This document shows positions 37,577-49,471 of a stretch of 64,000 nucleotides of DNA, piece by piece. The first letter of the stretch is position 1; each line of letters begins with the position of its first letter. Origin of the DNA: Thalassospiraceae bacterium LMO-SO8 (GTDB lineage: Bacteria > Pseudomonadota > Alphaproteobacteria > Rhodospirillales > Casp-alpha2); NCBI GenBank assembly GCA_031655335.1, contig CP134226.1, positions 868,001 to 932,000 on the forward strand, in the 5' to 3' direction. Made by a program: the position numbers and the translations under genes. The notes under the pieces were generated by a model that saw only the letters and a program-made list of their open reading frames with translations, had not been told where the DNA came from and did not search any database.

Positions 37577-39250
37577 ATGGACGCCAGCGGACCCAGCGGC
37601 GGCATCCTGCTGCCCGACCTTCTGACCCTTTGCCGCGCGGCGCAGACCGCCACCGACGACGTGTTCGCGGCCGCCCGCCGCCGCGTCACCGACATGTGCA
37701 GCGAAAACGGCAAGGTGTCGGGCGCCCTGGTCGATGCCAATCAGGTGGCGGCCCACGGCCTGTCCTGGCTGGCGACCTATGTCGAGGGCCTGCGCCAGAT
37801 GCTGGGCTGGGCCGAACGCCTGGAGGGCGCGGGAGCCTTCGGCGAGATGGAACAGATGATGGTCCAGGCCGCGTTCGGCGAATACCTGGCCCAGATCAAG
37901 GGCGGCATCGCGCTGTCACAGGTCGAAATCGTGCGCCCGGCGGACCTGGGCCTAAATGCGGACGACCTCGCTCCCCTCGACGCCGCCGCCGCCAAAGCCC
38001 TGATCGCGGGCGGCAACACGCCGGCCCTGCGTGCCCGCATGGGCGAGATCATGGCCGAGGGCCATTTCGGCGCCCTGGGCCTGGACGACGAAATGCTGGA
38101 CATGGTGCGCGACCAGTTTCACAAGTTCGTCGAGGATCAGGTCATGCCCCATGCCCATGAATGGCATCTGGCCGACAACCTGATCCCCATCGAGATCGTC
38201 GACCAGATGGCGGAATTGGGTGTGTTCGGCCTGACCGTGCCGGAAGAAGGCGGCGGCCTCGGCATGGGCAAGATCGCCATGTGCGTGGTCACGGAAGAAC
38301 TGTCCCGCGGCTATATCGGCGTCGGCTCTCTCGGCACCCGTTCGGAAATCGCGGCGGAACTGATCCGCCTGGGCGGCACCCCGGAACAGCAGGCCCATTA
38401 CCTGCCCAAGATCGCGTCCGGCGAAATCCTGCCGACGGCGGTGTTCACGGAACCGGGCACGGGCTCGGACCTGGCGTCCCTCAAGACCCGCGCGGTCAAG
38501 GATGGCGACGTCTACAAGGTGACCGGCAACAAGACCTGGATCACCCATGCCTCGCGGTCGGACCTGATGACGCTCTTGGTCCGCACCAACCCGGACGAGC
38601 CGGGCTACAAGGGCTTGTCCATGTTGTTGGCGGAAAAGCCGCGCGGCACGGAGGACAACCCCTTCCCCGCCCCCGGCATGTCCGGCGGCGAGATCGAGGT
38701 TCTGGGCTACCGGGGCATGAAGGAATACGAGCTCGGCTTCGACGGCTTCGAGGTGCCGGCGGGCCAGTTGCTCGGCGGCGTCGAGGGCCAGGGCTTCAAG
38801 CAGTTGATGGCGACCTTCGAAAGTGCCCGCATCCAGACCGCGGCGCGCGCCGTCGGCGTGGCGCAGAACGCCATGGAACTGGGCCTGCAATACGCCCTGG
38901 AGCGCAACCAGTTCGGCCGCGCCATCCATGCCTTCCCCCGCGTTCACGGCAAGTTGGCCTGGATGGCCGTGGAAACCATGATCGCCCGCCAGCTTACCTA
39001 TTTCGCCGCCCGCGAAAAGGATTCCGACCGGCGCTGCGACATCGAGGCCGGGATGGCCAAGCTTTTGGGTGCGCGCACCGCCTGGTCCAACGCCGACAAC
39101 GCGTTGCAGATCCACGGCGGCAACGGCTATGCCATGGAGTATCCGATTTCGCGGGTACTCTGCGACGCCCGCATCCTCAACATCTTCGAGGGCGCCGCCG
39201 AAATCCAGGCCCAGGTCATCGCCCGCGGCCTGATGTCCGGGCGCAACTAG
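37577..39250 (+). CDS. mcd: (2S)-methylsuccinyl-CoA dehydrogenase
   Basis: This 557-residue flavoprotein oxidises methylsuccinyl-CoA to mesaconyl-CoA in the ethylmalonyl-CoA pathway. It has a distinctive extra N-terminal region of about 170 residues, then a full acyl-CoA dehydrogenase fold. The substrate/FAD segment is AVFTEPGTGSDLASLKTRA, and the catalytic Glu is at about 538 in NIFEGAAEIQ. The start is ATG 37577 behind AAGGAG. It would pass electrons to ETF and then ETF-ubiquinone oxidoreductase (59.9 kb). A hairpin follows the gene. Confidence 0.96.
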   Translation: MDASGPSGGILLPDLLTLCRAAQTATDDVFAAARRRVTDMCSENGKVSGALVDANQVAAHGLSWLATYVEGLRQMLGWAERLEGAGAFGEMEQMMVQAAFGEYLAQIKGGIALSQVEIVRPADLGLNADDLAPLDAAAAKALIAGGNTPALRARMGEIMAEGHFGALGLDDEMLDMVRDQFHKFVEDQVMPHAHEWHLADNLIPIEIVDQMAELGVFGLTVPEEGGGLGMGKIAMCVVTEELSRGYIGVGSLGTRSEIAAELIRLGGTPEQQAHYLPKIASGEILPTAVFTEPGTGSDLASLKTRAVKDGDVYKVTGNKTWITHASRSDLMTLLVRTNPDEPGYKGLSMLLAEKPRGTEDNPFPAPGMSGGEIEVLGYRGMKEYELGFDGFEVPAGQLLGGVEGQGFKQLMATFESARIQTAARAVGVAQNAMELGLQYALERNQFGRAIHAFPRVHGKLAWMAVETMIARQLTYFAAREKDSDRRCDIEAGMAKLLGARTAWSNADNALQIHGGNGYAMEYPISRVLCDARILNIFEGAAEIQAQVIARGLMSGRN

Positions 39251-39279
39251 AACTCTCCACTCAACCGCCAGTTCCCGTC

Positions 39280-39300
39280 CCTGCGGCCTGTCGCCGCAGG
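39280..39300. terminator. Hairpin after mcd
   Basis: An 8-bp perfect stem (CCTGCGGC / GCCGCAGG) with a 5-base loop lies 30 bases after the mcd stop. It has no U tract, so its efficiency is uncertain. It probably ends the ccrA-mcd transcript. Confidence 0.45.
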
Positions 39301-39393
39301 TTGGCCCGATCCTTGCTTTCTCACGATGAGTTCCTGTGTAACCGCCTCCGAACATCCTTCGGCCGGCGGCCCGGCAAAAGTGAGGTTAAAGCC

Positions 39394-39759
39394 ATGAGCA
39401 TCGAAGAAGTTCGCCATTATTTGGACGCGTTGGACACCCTGAGCCAGGAGATTCGGCAATCTCCAGAATTCGCGATCATCCCCGGCCGATTGAGCCGCGC
39501 GGAGCTGCGGCATCGTTTCAATTTGCATCGCGCGTTGACCGACCTGCTTCATTACGCGACCATTCACATGGTCCGCGCCGATGCCCACGACTACGATGTG
39601 GAAAGCGAGCGATGGATTCTCAACGCCCTGGACAAGGCGTCGGCGGACATCCGCGAGAGCCTTGCCCGGCCTGTGTCGGCCGACGTGCGGACCCTTGTCC
39701 AGCGGTCCCAGAATCTGGTCAACCAGATTCTCGCCGACATCCACACAATCGCCGCCTGA
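39394..39759 (+). CDS. Helical hypothetical protein
   Basis: This 121-residue protein reads as an all-helical fold with many charged and aromatic positions (VRHYLDALDTLSQEIRQ, RFNLHRALTDLLHYATIH, a C-terminal VQRSQNLVNQILADIHT). The ATG at 39394 has a GAGG ribosome site. No domain is recognised. The reading frame is free of stops far upstream, but only this part has a start with support. It lies between mcd and a convergent RraA-like gene. Confidence 0.65.
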   Translation: MSIEEVRHYLDALDTLSQEIRQSPEFAIIPGRLSRAELRHRFNLHRALTDLLHYATIHMVRADAHDYDVESERWILNALDKASADIRESLARPVSADVRTLVQRSQNLVNQILADIHTIAA

Positions 39760-39761
39760 GA

Positions 39762-40469
39762 TCAGGCGTCTTCGGGATCGCGCCAGCTTTCGTATTCCTT
39801 CTGGGTTTCCGGACTGGGCGGATAGACGCCGATGATCGGCCGGCCCGCCTGGATCTTTTGTTTGGCGAAGCGCTCGAACCGTTCCTGGGCGACGCCGTCG
39901 GCCGCGACCTCCGCCGCCATATCGCGGGGAATCACGACGACGCCGTCGCCGTCGGCCTTGATGATGTCGCCGGGGATGACGGCGACCCCGCCGCAGCCGA
40001 TCCGGGTTCCCGTGTCACCGGCCGCAAGCCCCACGATATGGGCCGGGGCCGCCGGTCCCGCCGCGAACACCGGCAGGCCCACGGCGATGGCCTCGGCCGC
40101 GTCGCGCACGCCGCCGTCGGCGACCACCCCGGCGACACCCCGAACCTTCAGCCGTTCCAGGATCAGGTCGCCCAGCACCGCCGTTTCCGCATCGCGCCTT
40201 GCGTCGATCACCAGCACGGCGCCCTCGGGGACATCCTCGATGGCGTGGCGCGGCACATAACCGTCCGCCCCCAGAACGGCGGGGGCCGACAGATCCTCCC
40301 GCGCCGGAATGAAGCGCAGGGTGAAGGCCTCGCCCAACAGCGGTTTGACCGGCGCGTTCAAGGGCCGCACCCCCGCCATGACGACCCGCCGCAATCCCCG
40401 CTTCAACAACTGCATGGACACGGTGGCGACGGAAATACGTTCCAGGTTTTTGCGGGTTTCTGCGTCCAT
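39762..40469 (-). CDS. RraA-like family protein (ribonuclease regulator / HMG aldolase fold)
   Basis: This 235-residue protein has the RraA/HMG aldolase fold: an AIEDVPEGAVLVIDA strand, then ETAVLGDLILERLKVRGVAGVVADGGVRD, of which the Asp-Gly-Gly-Val-Arg-Asp turn is the substrate/metal-site motif, and PGDIIKADGDGVVVIP. The long N-terminal helix and the motif suggest a metal-dependent aldolase-like enzyme (e.g. 4-hydroxy-4-methyl-2-oxoglutarate aldolase) rather than an RNase E regulator. The substrate is not resolved. Confidence 0.85.
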   Translation of the reverse strand: MDAETRKNLERISVATVSMQLLKRGLRRVVMAGVRPLNAPVKPLLGEAFTLRFIPAREDLSAPAVLGADGYVPRHAIEDVPEGAVLVIDARRDAETAVLGDLILERLKVRGVAGVVADGGVRDAAEAIAVGLPVFAAGPAAPAHIVGLAAGDTGTRIGCGGVAVIPGDIIKADGDGVVVIPRDMAAEVAADGVAQERFERFAKQKIQAGRPIIGVYPPSPETQKEYESWRDPEDA

Positions 40470-40575
40470 GGCGGGGCTCCTTAGGTCTGGGACAGTCCGG
40501 CATCTTAGCCGCGGGCATCGCGAAACGACCGGGAAAATCGGTGACGCCCGCCAGCGAAAGGACTATATCTCGGAA

Positions 40576-40773
40576 ATGGAAGGGTTCTTCACGATCCTCA
40601 TCGTCATCGCCCTGGCGCTGACCCTGCTGGTGCTGTTCGTCGGCATCGGCGCCTTTGCCGTGGGCGGCAAGTTCAACGCGAAATATTCCAACAAGCTGAT
40701 GCGTGCCCGCGTGCTGATGCAGGGCATCGCCATCATTCTGTTCGCCGTTCTCATGCTGCTGAGCGGCAAATAG
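40576..40773 (+). CDS. HIG1-like small twin-helix membrane protein
   Basis: This 65-residue protein has two membrane helices (about 5-28 and 45-62) joined by a basic loop with NKLMRARVLMQG, the pattern of bacterial HIG1-domain proteins. It ends 30 bp before the cobalamin adenosyltransferase gene. Its function is unknown; bacterial HIG1-like proteins have been linked to respiratory membranes. Confidence 0.8.
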   Translation: MEGFFTILIVIALALTLLVLFVGIGAFAVGGKFNAKYSNKLMRARVLMQGIAIILFAVLMLLSGK

Positions 40774-40803
40774 GCGCCCATCCGGCGCGGGAGGACGCAT
40801 TTC

Positions 40804-41388
40804 TTGGTTACCTTGTCGAAGATCTACACCCGAGGCGGGGACACGGGCGCAACCTCGCTGGGCTCCGGCGACCGGCGGCCGAAGCACGACATCCGGGTCG
40901 CCGCCTACGGCACCGTCGATGAGGCCAATTCGGTGATCGGCCTGGCGCGGCTCTACACCGGGCCGGGGGGCAGCGACGCGGATGCCGCGGCCGACGCCAT
41001 GCTGGGCCGCATCCAGAACGACCTGTTCGACCTGGGCGCCGACCTGTGCACGCCCGAAGACGGCAGGCGGTCCGAGGGCGCGCTGCGCATCCAGGCCTCG
41101 CAGGTCGCGCGCCTGGAGACCGAGATCGACGCCATGAACGCGGATCTGGAGCCGCTGAAATCCTTCATTCTGCCGGGCGGGCGGGCGGCGGCGGCGCACC
41201 TGCACCATGCCCGCACGGTGGCGCGCCGGGCTGAACGCCTGATCACCGAACTGGCGACGGCGGAGGCGATCAACGCCGAGGCCGTGAAGTACGTCAACCG
41301 CCTGTCCGATCACCTGTTCGTGCTGGCCCGCCGGCTCAACGACGGCGGACGCGCGGACGTTCTTTGGGTCCCCGGGGCGACCCGCTGA
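40804..41388 (+). CDS. Cob(I)alamin adenosyltransferase (PduO type)
   Basis: This 194-residue PduO-type ATP:corrinoid adenosyltransferase makes adenosylcobalamin. The ATP-binding N-terminus TRGGDTGATSLGSGDRR, the Asp/Glu-rich AYGTVDEANSVIG helix and the C-terminal VKYVNRLSDHLFVLAR signature are all present. The start is TTG 40804 behind GGGAGG. Its product is needed by MeaA and NrdJ in this window. Placement before a 3-hydroxybutyryl-CoA dehydrogenase is common in alphaproteobacteria, where etfBA often lies between; those genes are absent here. Confidence 0.94.
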   Translation: MVTLSKIYTRGGDTGATSLGSGDRRPKHDIRVAAYGTVDEANSVIGLARLYTGPGGSDADAAADAMLGRIQNDLFDLGADLCTPEDGRRSEGALRIQASQVARLETEIDAMNADLEPLKSFILPGGRAAAAHLHHARTVARRAERLITELATAEAINAEAVKYVNRLSDHLFVLARRLNDGGRADVLWVPGATR

Positions 41389-41461
41389 GCCCACCGGAGA
41401 GCCTTTGCGTCCGGGCCGTTCATTACCTTGGAATCATGTATACCAAAGGGCCGAACGGGCC

Positions 41462-41490
41462 TTGACCACCCCTGGGGGTAAGCCTATTGT
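41462..41490 (+). promoter_or_regulatory. Predicted promoter of the 3-hydroxyacyl-CoA dehydrogenase gene
   Basis: TTGACC (41462-41467) and TATTGT (41485-41490) are 17 bases apart. The spacer contains the palindrome ACCCC-TG-GGGGT, a potential operator. The distance from the -10 to the ATG is about 77 bases, so a leader is expected. Confidence 0.55.
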
Positions 41491-41567
41491 GCGAGTGCGA
41501 ACAGCCTGATTCCGGCATAAAGACCGGAGCGGGGCCGTGCGCACCGGAGTGTGGAGATTAGAAAATA

Positions 41568-42449
<882 letters not shown>

Positions 42450-42477
42450 TCGTCCGCCGGACAGCCTACCCGTTCGT

Positions 42478-43497
42478 TCAGCCGCCCCATACCCGGCGGA
42501 ACACGCGCAGCCAGTTTTCTCCCATGATCTTGCGCACGTCGGCGTCGCCGTAGCCGCGCGCCAAAAGGCCCGCGGTCAGGTTGCCGAGGGCCGTCGGCGT
42601 TTCGATCCCTTTGGGAAAATAGTGCGGTGGCGGCGGATAGACCGCGGCATCCCACCGCCCGGTCTTGATCGCGTCGTCGTAGCGCGCCCGCGCCTTGTCC
42701 GCCGGGATGATCGGGTCCATCCCCATGTAATAGTCGATGCCCAGGCCGACATGGTCGATACCCATCAGCTCGACCGCGTAGTCGATGAATTCGATGAAGC
42801 GCGCCAGGGAGGGCCTTGGGTCGTCGCCGAGGAAGCTGGGGAAGCCGTTGATGCCGACCACCCCGCCGGTCTGGGCGCAGGCCTTCATCTGGTCGTCGGT
42901 GATGTTGCGCGGTGACGGATGCAGCGCCTTGGCGTTGGCGTGGGAGAACACGAAGGGGCCGTCACAGATTTCCATGGCGTCCATCGTGGTCTTGAACCCG
43001 GTATGGCTGCCGTCGACGATCAGGCCCAGGTCGTTGCAGCGCCGGACCAGATCCTGGCCGAACAGGCTGAGCCCCGCATCCGTGCGTTCCAGCGCCCCGT
43101 CGCCGACCCGGCATTTCACGTTGTAGGTCAACTGCACCATGCCGAGGCCGAGCGCCTTGTAGGCATCCAGCAGGTCAAGATCGTCCTCGACCGCGTCGGT
43201 GCCCTGGAAATGGAACACGATGGCCATGTCGCCGGCCTGCTTGGCGGCCTCGATGTCGGCGGCCCGGCGGGCCAGACGCAGACGGTCGTGGCCTTCGATG
43301 AAGCGGTGCCAGCGCCCGAAGATGCGCAGCGCCTGTTCCGCCGTTTCGCGGATCGCGATGGTCGGGACGGCGGCGGTCAGGCCGCCGTCCATGTAATAGG
43401 TGACGTTGGCCGGATCCATCAGCAGCGGGCAGACACCGTCGATGACGACGGCGTCGCGGTGCAGGGTCCGGGCGTGTTCGGCGGCGTCAGTCATCAT
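42478..43497 (-). CDS. Peptidase M19 (membrane dipeptidase) family protein with altered metal site
   Basis: This 339-residue protein has the M19 TIM-barrel pattern: DGSHTGFKTTMDAMEI and VFSHANAKALHPSPRN carry the two distal-metal His, and HVGLGIDYYMG supplies the Asp. The first metal motif, normally DGHND, reads DGVCPLL, and the bridging Glu of the IEG motif is replaced by Gln (HFQGTDAV). Activity as a dipeptidase is therefore doubtful. The start is ATGATG at 43497/43494, inside the last codons of the dCMP-deaminase gene, so the two are coupled. Confidence 0.87.
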   Translation of the reverse strand: MMTDAAEHARTLHRDAVVIDGVCPLLMDPANVTYYMDGGLTAAVPTIAIRETAEQALRIFGRWHRFIEGHDRLRLARRAADIEAAKQAGDMAIVFHFQGTDAVEDDLDLLDAYKALGLGMVQLTYNVKCRVGDGALERTDAGLSLFGQDLVRRCNDLGLIVDGSHTGFKTTMDAMEICDGPFVFSHANAKALHPSPRNITDDQMKACAQTGGVVGINGFPSFLGDDPRPSLARFIEFIDYAVELMGIDHVGLGIDYYMGMDPIIPADKARARYDDAIKTGRWDAAVYPPPPHYFPKGIETPTALGNLTAGLLARGYGDADVRKIMGENWLRVFRRVWGG

Positions 43498-43969
43498 CGC
43501 CGGCAGCCGGCTTGTCCGCCGAGACCAACCCCAGTTCGACCCCGGCCTCGTCCAGCATGTCCTTGGTGATGCGCTCGTCCTCGGACCAGCGTTCGGCGAA
43601 ACCGGCGTCCGACAGGCTGCCGGCATCGACCACCACGCGCTTGATCCCGACCTGGACGATGGCCCGCGTGCAGTCGGCGCAGGGAAGGTGCGTGACGTAG
43701 ATCGTACAGCCCTTCAGCGACATGCCGATGCGCGCCGCGTTGTAGATCGCGTTGCGTTCCGCGTGCTCGGTCCATTTGTACTTCAGGGGGCGGGAATGGC
43801 GGTTCTCGACCTCGTCGTCGATCGTGCGGGGAAAGCCGTTGAAACCATACGGTCCCGGCGTTTTATCATCCCCGACAATAACGGCGCCGACCTGGGTCGA
43901 GCGGTCCTTGGACCAGGTCGCGACCTCCTTGGCCAGGCGCAGGAATCGAATATCCCATTTCTCGCTCAT
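43487..43969 (-). CDS. dCMP deaminase-like zinc deaminase
   Basis: This 160-residue enzyme of the cytidine/deoxycytidylate deaminase family has zinc ligands visible as His69-Ala-Glu71 (HAERNA) and Pro96-Cys97-Ala-Asp-Cys100. The overall length and the ComEB-like N-terminus (FLRLAKEVATWSKDRSTQVGAVIV) point to dCMP deaminase, which makes dUMP for thymidylate synthesis. The C-terminal tail beyond the fold is longer than usual. The next gene overlaps by 11 bases. Confidence 0.9.
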   Translation of the reverse strand: MSEKWDIRFLRLAKEVATWSKDRSTQVGAVIVGDDKTPGPYGFNGFPRTIDDEVENRHSRPLKYKWTEHAERNAIYNAARIGMSLKGCTIYVTHLPCADCTRAIVQVGIKRVVVDAGSLSDAGFAERWSEDERITKDMLDEAGVELGLVSADKPAAGDDD

Positions 43970-44071
43970 CGGCTGATCCCCAATTCATCCCCGTTGCAGG
44001 CTCCCGTACCGCCGAAGGTTGCCATATCACGGACGGATGGGCCACGACAAAGGCGTTGCAACGGGTTCCCC

Positions 44072-44089
44072 CTGTCATCGAACCGTCAC
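44072..44089 (+). promoter_or_regulatory. Pho box candidate upstream of olsB
   Basis: CTGTCAT-CGAA-CCGTCAC matches the PhoB binding pattern (two 7-mers CTGTCAY spaced by 4). The first half is perfect and the second has one change. A second CTGTCAT occurs at 44131-44137. The site is about 130 bases before the olsB ATG. Ornithine-lipid genes are known to be induced by phosphate limitation in several bacteria, so PhoB control is a strong inference. Confidence 0.6.
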
Positions 44090-45022
44090 GCCGCCGTTAA
44101 CAAAGCTTCTTTTGTCTTCGCCTGAACCGTCTGTCATCAGATGTGAAATTGTCCCTGGGCGATGAATGCGTACCCGACCACTCAAGATATGCCGTACCGG
44201 CAATAGGGACCGCGATATCATGAACATGCTTGCCAAACTGGCCGTTCCCATTCGGGCGCTGCCCAAGTTCGCACACTCCCGGCGCGCCCCGGCGCCCCCC
44301 GCCGCCCCCCGCCCGGTCGACGTGCATGCACGCAACCTGGAAATCCGCCTGGCGGAAACGCCGGAGGAGATCGAGGCCGCGCAGCGCCTGCGCTACAACG
44401 TGTTCTACCGCGAGATGGGGGCCATCCCGACCGTCGACGCCGCCCGCCACGAACGGGACGCCGACCCCTTCGACGATGTCTGCGACCATCTGTTGGTGCT
44501 CGACACGGACCGCTCGCAGCCCGGCCGCCCCTTCGTCTGCGGCACCTACCGGCTGATCCGGGGCGCCGTGGCCAAGGCGAACGGCGGGTTCTATTCGGCC
44601 CATGAATACGACCTGACGGCTTTGCTCCGCCACGAGGGCGAGCTGGTCGAACTCGGCCGTTCCTGCGTCCATGAAGATTACCGCACGGGGGCCGTCATGC
44701 AGCTTCTGTGGCGCGGCATCGCGGAATACCTCGCCGCCTACGACATCAAGCTGATGTTCGGCTGCGGCTCGCTGCCCGGCACGGACGCGGAAGCCCTCAT
44801 GCCGGCCCTCAGCTATCTGCACCATTTCCACATGGCGCCCAGCGACATCCGTGCCCGGGCGCTCGACGACCTTTACGTGAAGATCGACCGGGTGCCCCTG
44901 ACCCGGCTGGATCAGAGAGCGGCCCGCGCCATGCTGCCGCCGCTTATCAAGGGATACATGCGTGTCGGCGGCTTCATCGGCGACGGCGCGGTTATCGACA
45001 ACCAGTTCAACACGACGGACGT

Positions 45023-47177
<2,155 letters not shown>

Positions 47178-47187
<10 letters not shown>

Positions 47188-47816
47188 TCATCGCCCAAGA
47201 TGTTGCGGATCGGCTTGTAACTTTTCCGATGCTCCGGCGTCACGCCCAGACGCTCCAGGGCCGCCTTGTGCGCGGCCGTGCCGTAACCCGCGTTGCGTTC
47301 CCAGCCGTATCCGGGAAACCGATCCGCGAGACCGGCCATGAGGCCGTCGCGGGTCACCTTGGCGGCGATGGAGGCGGCGGCGATGGACAGCGACCGCCCG
47401 TCGCCGCCGATCAAGCATTCGACGATACAGCCCGGCGCAGACGGCAGGGGCGGCGGCCGGTTGCCGTCGACCAGGGCCATGGCCGGCATTTGGCCGAGGG
47501 CCTGAACCGCCCGGTCCATGGCCAGAAACGTCGCCCGCAGGATGTTGAGGGTGTCGATTTCCGCCGCCGAGGCCTGGCCGATGCCGATCACCGCATGAGG
47601 GGCGAGTTCGATCAGCAGGCGCTCCCGCGCCGCGGCCTTCAGGCGTTTGGAATCGTCCAGTTCCGCCGCCAGGGACAGGGGCAGACCCGCGCGGTCGAGG
47701 ATCGCCGCCGCCGCGACCACGGGCCCGGCCCAGGGGCCGCGCCCGGCCTCGTCGATGCCGCAGACCACGCCGTGCCCGGCGGCCAGGGCCCGGTCTTCAT
47801 GGGTAAAATCAGGCAC
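47178..47816 (-). CDS. rnhB: Ribonuclease HII
   Basis: This 212-residue RNase HII degrades RNA in RNA:DNA hybrids. The catalytic motif [13 protein letters not shown] (Asp22, Glu23) and the helix SASEIDTLNI-like [15 protein letters not shown] are present, with the GYG-containing C-terminal segment [19 protein letters not shown]. The start is GTG 47816. It is followed by ccrM on the same strand, the usual alphaproteobacterial order. Confidence 0.97.
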
Positions 47817-47828
47817 GGCCGGACACCG

Positions 47829-49415
47829 TCACCTGTCCTTCGCCTTGGCCTTGGATTTGGCGGCGGGCTTGGCCTTCGCAGCCGGTTTTTCCGCAGCCTT
47901 GGGCGATGATGTGGGCTTTTCGTCATCCGACGGCGTTTCGGCCGCGGCCGGCACGGCCGCAGGCTTGACGGCGACCGCGTCGGCCTTCTTGCGCCGTGCC
48001 CGGCGCAGGCGCTGGCGGCGCAGCAGCAGGGCGCCCTTGCGCAGCTGGCGCATGGTACGCGAGCGCGCGGTGCCGATGGTCTCCGACAGGATTTCCGTCT
48101 CCGGCGCATAGACCAGGCGGACCAGTTCGCTGCCGGACGACACCCCTTCATGGGCGAGGGCCTGAATGCGCCGGGCCGTGACGACCCACAGCGGCGACAG
48201 CGCCAACGACATCACCGTGACCGAGACGACAAGCCGGGAGTCGTCGGCGTTCAGCACCCCGGCGGACACGCCGACCACGGACAGCAGGAACGAGAATTCA
48301 CCGATCTGCGCCAGCATGACGCCGGACAGGAACGCGCGTTCCCAGGGCTGGCCGAGCGCACGCAGAAAGCCCACGTTGATCACCGTCTTGAACACGCTGA
48401 CCAGGAAGAACAGCAGCAGCACCCGGCCCAGATTGTCCCAGATGAAACTCATGTCGAGCAGCAGCCCGATGGACAGGAAGAACACCATCATCAGGATGCT
48501 TTGGATCGGCACCACCGTGTCCGTGATGGCCTGGCGCAGGGTCGAATTGCCGACGATCAGCCCGGCGATGAAGGCGCCGTAGGCCGCCGACAGGCCCATG
48601 ACGCCGGCGATCGACGCCCAGCCGAAACAAAAGGCCAGCGCCGCCAGCGGGCGCAGGTCGACGTTGGGCAGGATGCGGTCGGTAAACGGCAGGACGACCT
48701 TGCGTCCGCGCGACAGGTACCAGATGAGCCAGGCCAGGAAGCCGATCGACAGCACGATCTTGGGGATCGTCGTCCATTCGAAATCGCCGCCCCTCATGGC
48801 GTCGACCCACAACAGCATGGGCACCACGGCCAGATCCTGGGCGATCAGGATTCCGACCGTGACCCGCCCCGTGCGGGTGCGCAGTTCGCCCAGGTCCTCC
48901 AGCATCTTGACCACCACCGCCGTCGACGACAGGGCGACCATGAAGCCCAGCAGCACGGCAAGCGGCGTGGACCAGCCGAACACCTGCGAGCACAACAGCG
49001 TCACCGCGACCGAGGCCGTGATCTGGAATGCCACCGTGAACACGGCGAGCCGCCACATGCGGCGGAACGAACGCAGCGACAGTTCGAGCCCGACCAGGAA
49101 CAGCAGCAGCAACACGCCCATTTCGGCGAGCAGTTCGAGGGAGCCGCGATCCTTCACCACGCTGAGCCCCGACGGCCCCAGGATCACCCCGGCCAGGATA
49201 TAGCCGACGATGGCCGGTTGGCGCAGGCGGGTCATCAGCATGCCGCACAGCAATGCCGCCAGGACGACGAGGGCAATGCCGGTCAGGTCGTTGCCGTGGG
49301 CGGCGTCCGACGCGGTCATGGCCTTTTCCGTGACCTCGGCCACCGCGTCGACGGCGGCGGCGCCGATCTCGGCGATCTTTTCCGGAAGCTCTTTCGGGGG
49401 CGCCTGGGGTTCCAT
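47829..49415 (-). CDS. Cation:proton antiporter, CPA2 family
   Basis: This 528-residue membrane protein has about 12 helices (residues about 45-430) with the CPA2/KefB-like core: LRQPAIVGYILAGVILGPSGL, LLFLVGLELSL and VALSSTAVVVKMLEDLGELRTRTGRVTVGILIAQD. No RCK/TrkA-N domain follows; instead the C-terminus has an Arg-rich helix (RKGALLLRRQRLRRARRKK) and a low-complexity Lys/Ala/Pro tail. The exchanged ion is not determined. Confidence 0.92.
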   Translation of the reverse strand: MEPQAPPKELPEKIAEIGAAAVDAVAEVTEKAMTASDAAHGNDLTGIALVVLAALLCGMLMTRLRQPAIVGYILAGVILGPSGLSVVKDRGSLELLAEMGVLLLLFLVGLELSLRSFRRMWRLAVFTVAFQITASVAVTLLCSQVFGWSTPLAVLLGFMVALSSTAVVVKMLEDLGELRTRTGRVTVGILIAQDLAVVPMLLWVDAMRGGDFEWTTIPKIVLSIGFLAWLIWYLSRGRKVVLPFTDRILPNVDLRPLAALAFCFGWASIAGVMGLSAAYGAFIAGLIVGNSTLRQAITDTVVPIQSILMMVFFLSIGLLLDMSFIWDNLGRVLLLFFLVSVFKTVINVGFLRALGQPWERAFLSGVMLAQIGEFSFLLSVVGVSAGVLNADDSRLVVSVTVMSLALSPLWVVTARRIQALAHEGVSSGSELVRLVYAPETEILSETIGTARSRTMRQLRKGALLLRRQRLRRARRKKADAVAVKPAAVPAAAETPSDDEKPTSSPKAAEKPAAKAKPAAKSKAKAKDR

Positions 49416-49471
49416 CGGGACAGGGTAACATTTCCGTGCAACTGCGCCAGATGGTGATTGTGCCGCCCCCC

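Noticed and set aside
38161-39393. Upstream extension of the 121-residue gene to 532 codons
   Set aside because: The extension lies inside mcd in another frame. Only the part from ATG 39394, with its own GAGG, is credible.
43989-44065. Inverted repeat CCCGTTGC / GCAACGGG with a loop of about 60 bases before olsB
   Set aside because: Short arms and a long loop make a functional structure unlikely, and the Pho box lies just beyond it.
48150-49457. Antisense frame of 435 codons opposite the antiporter
   Set aside because: It is rich in His/Gln/Arg low-complexity runs, typical of shadows of membrane genes.
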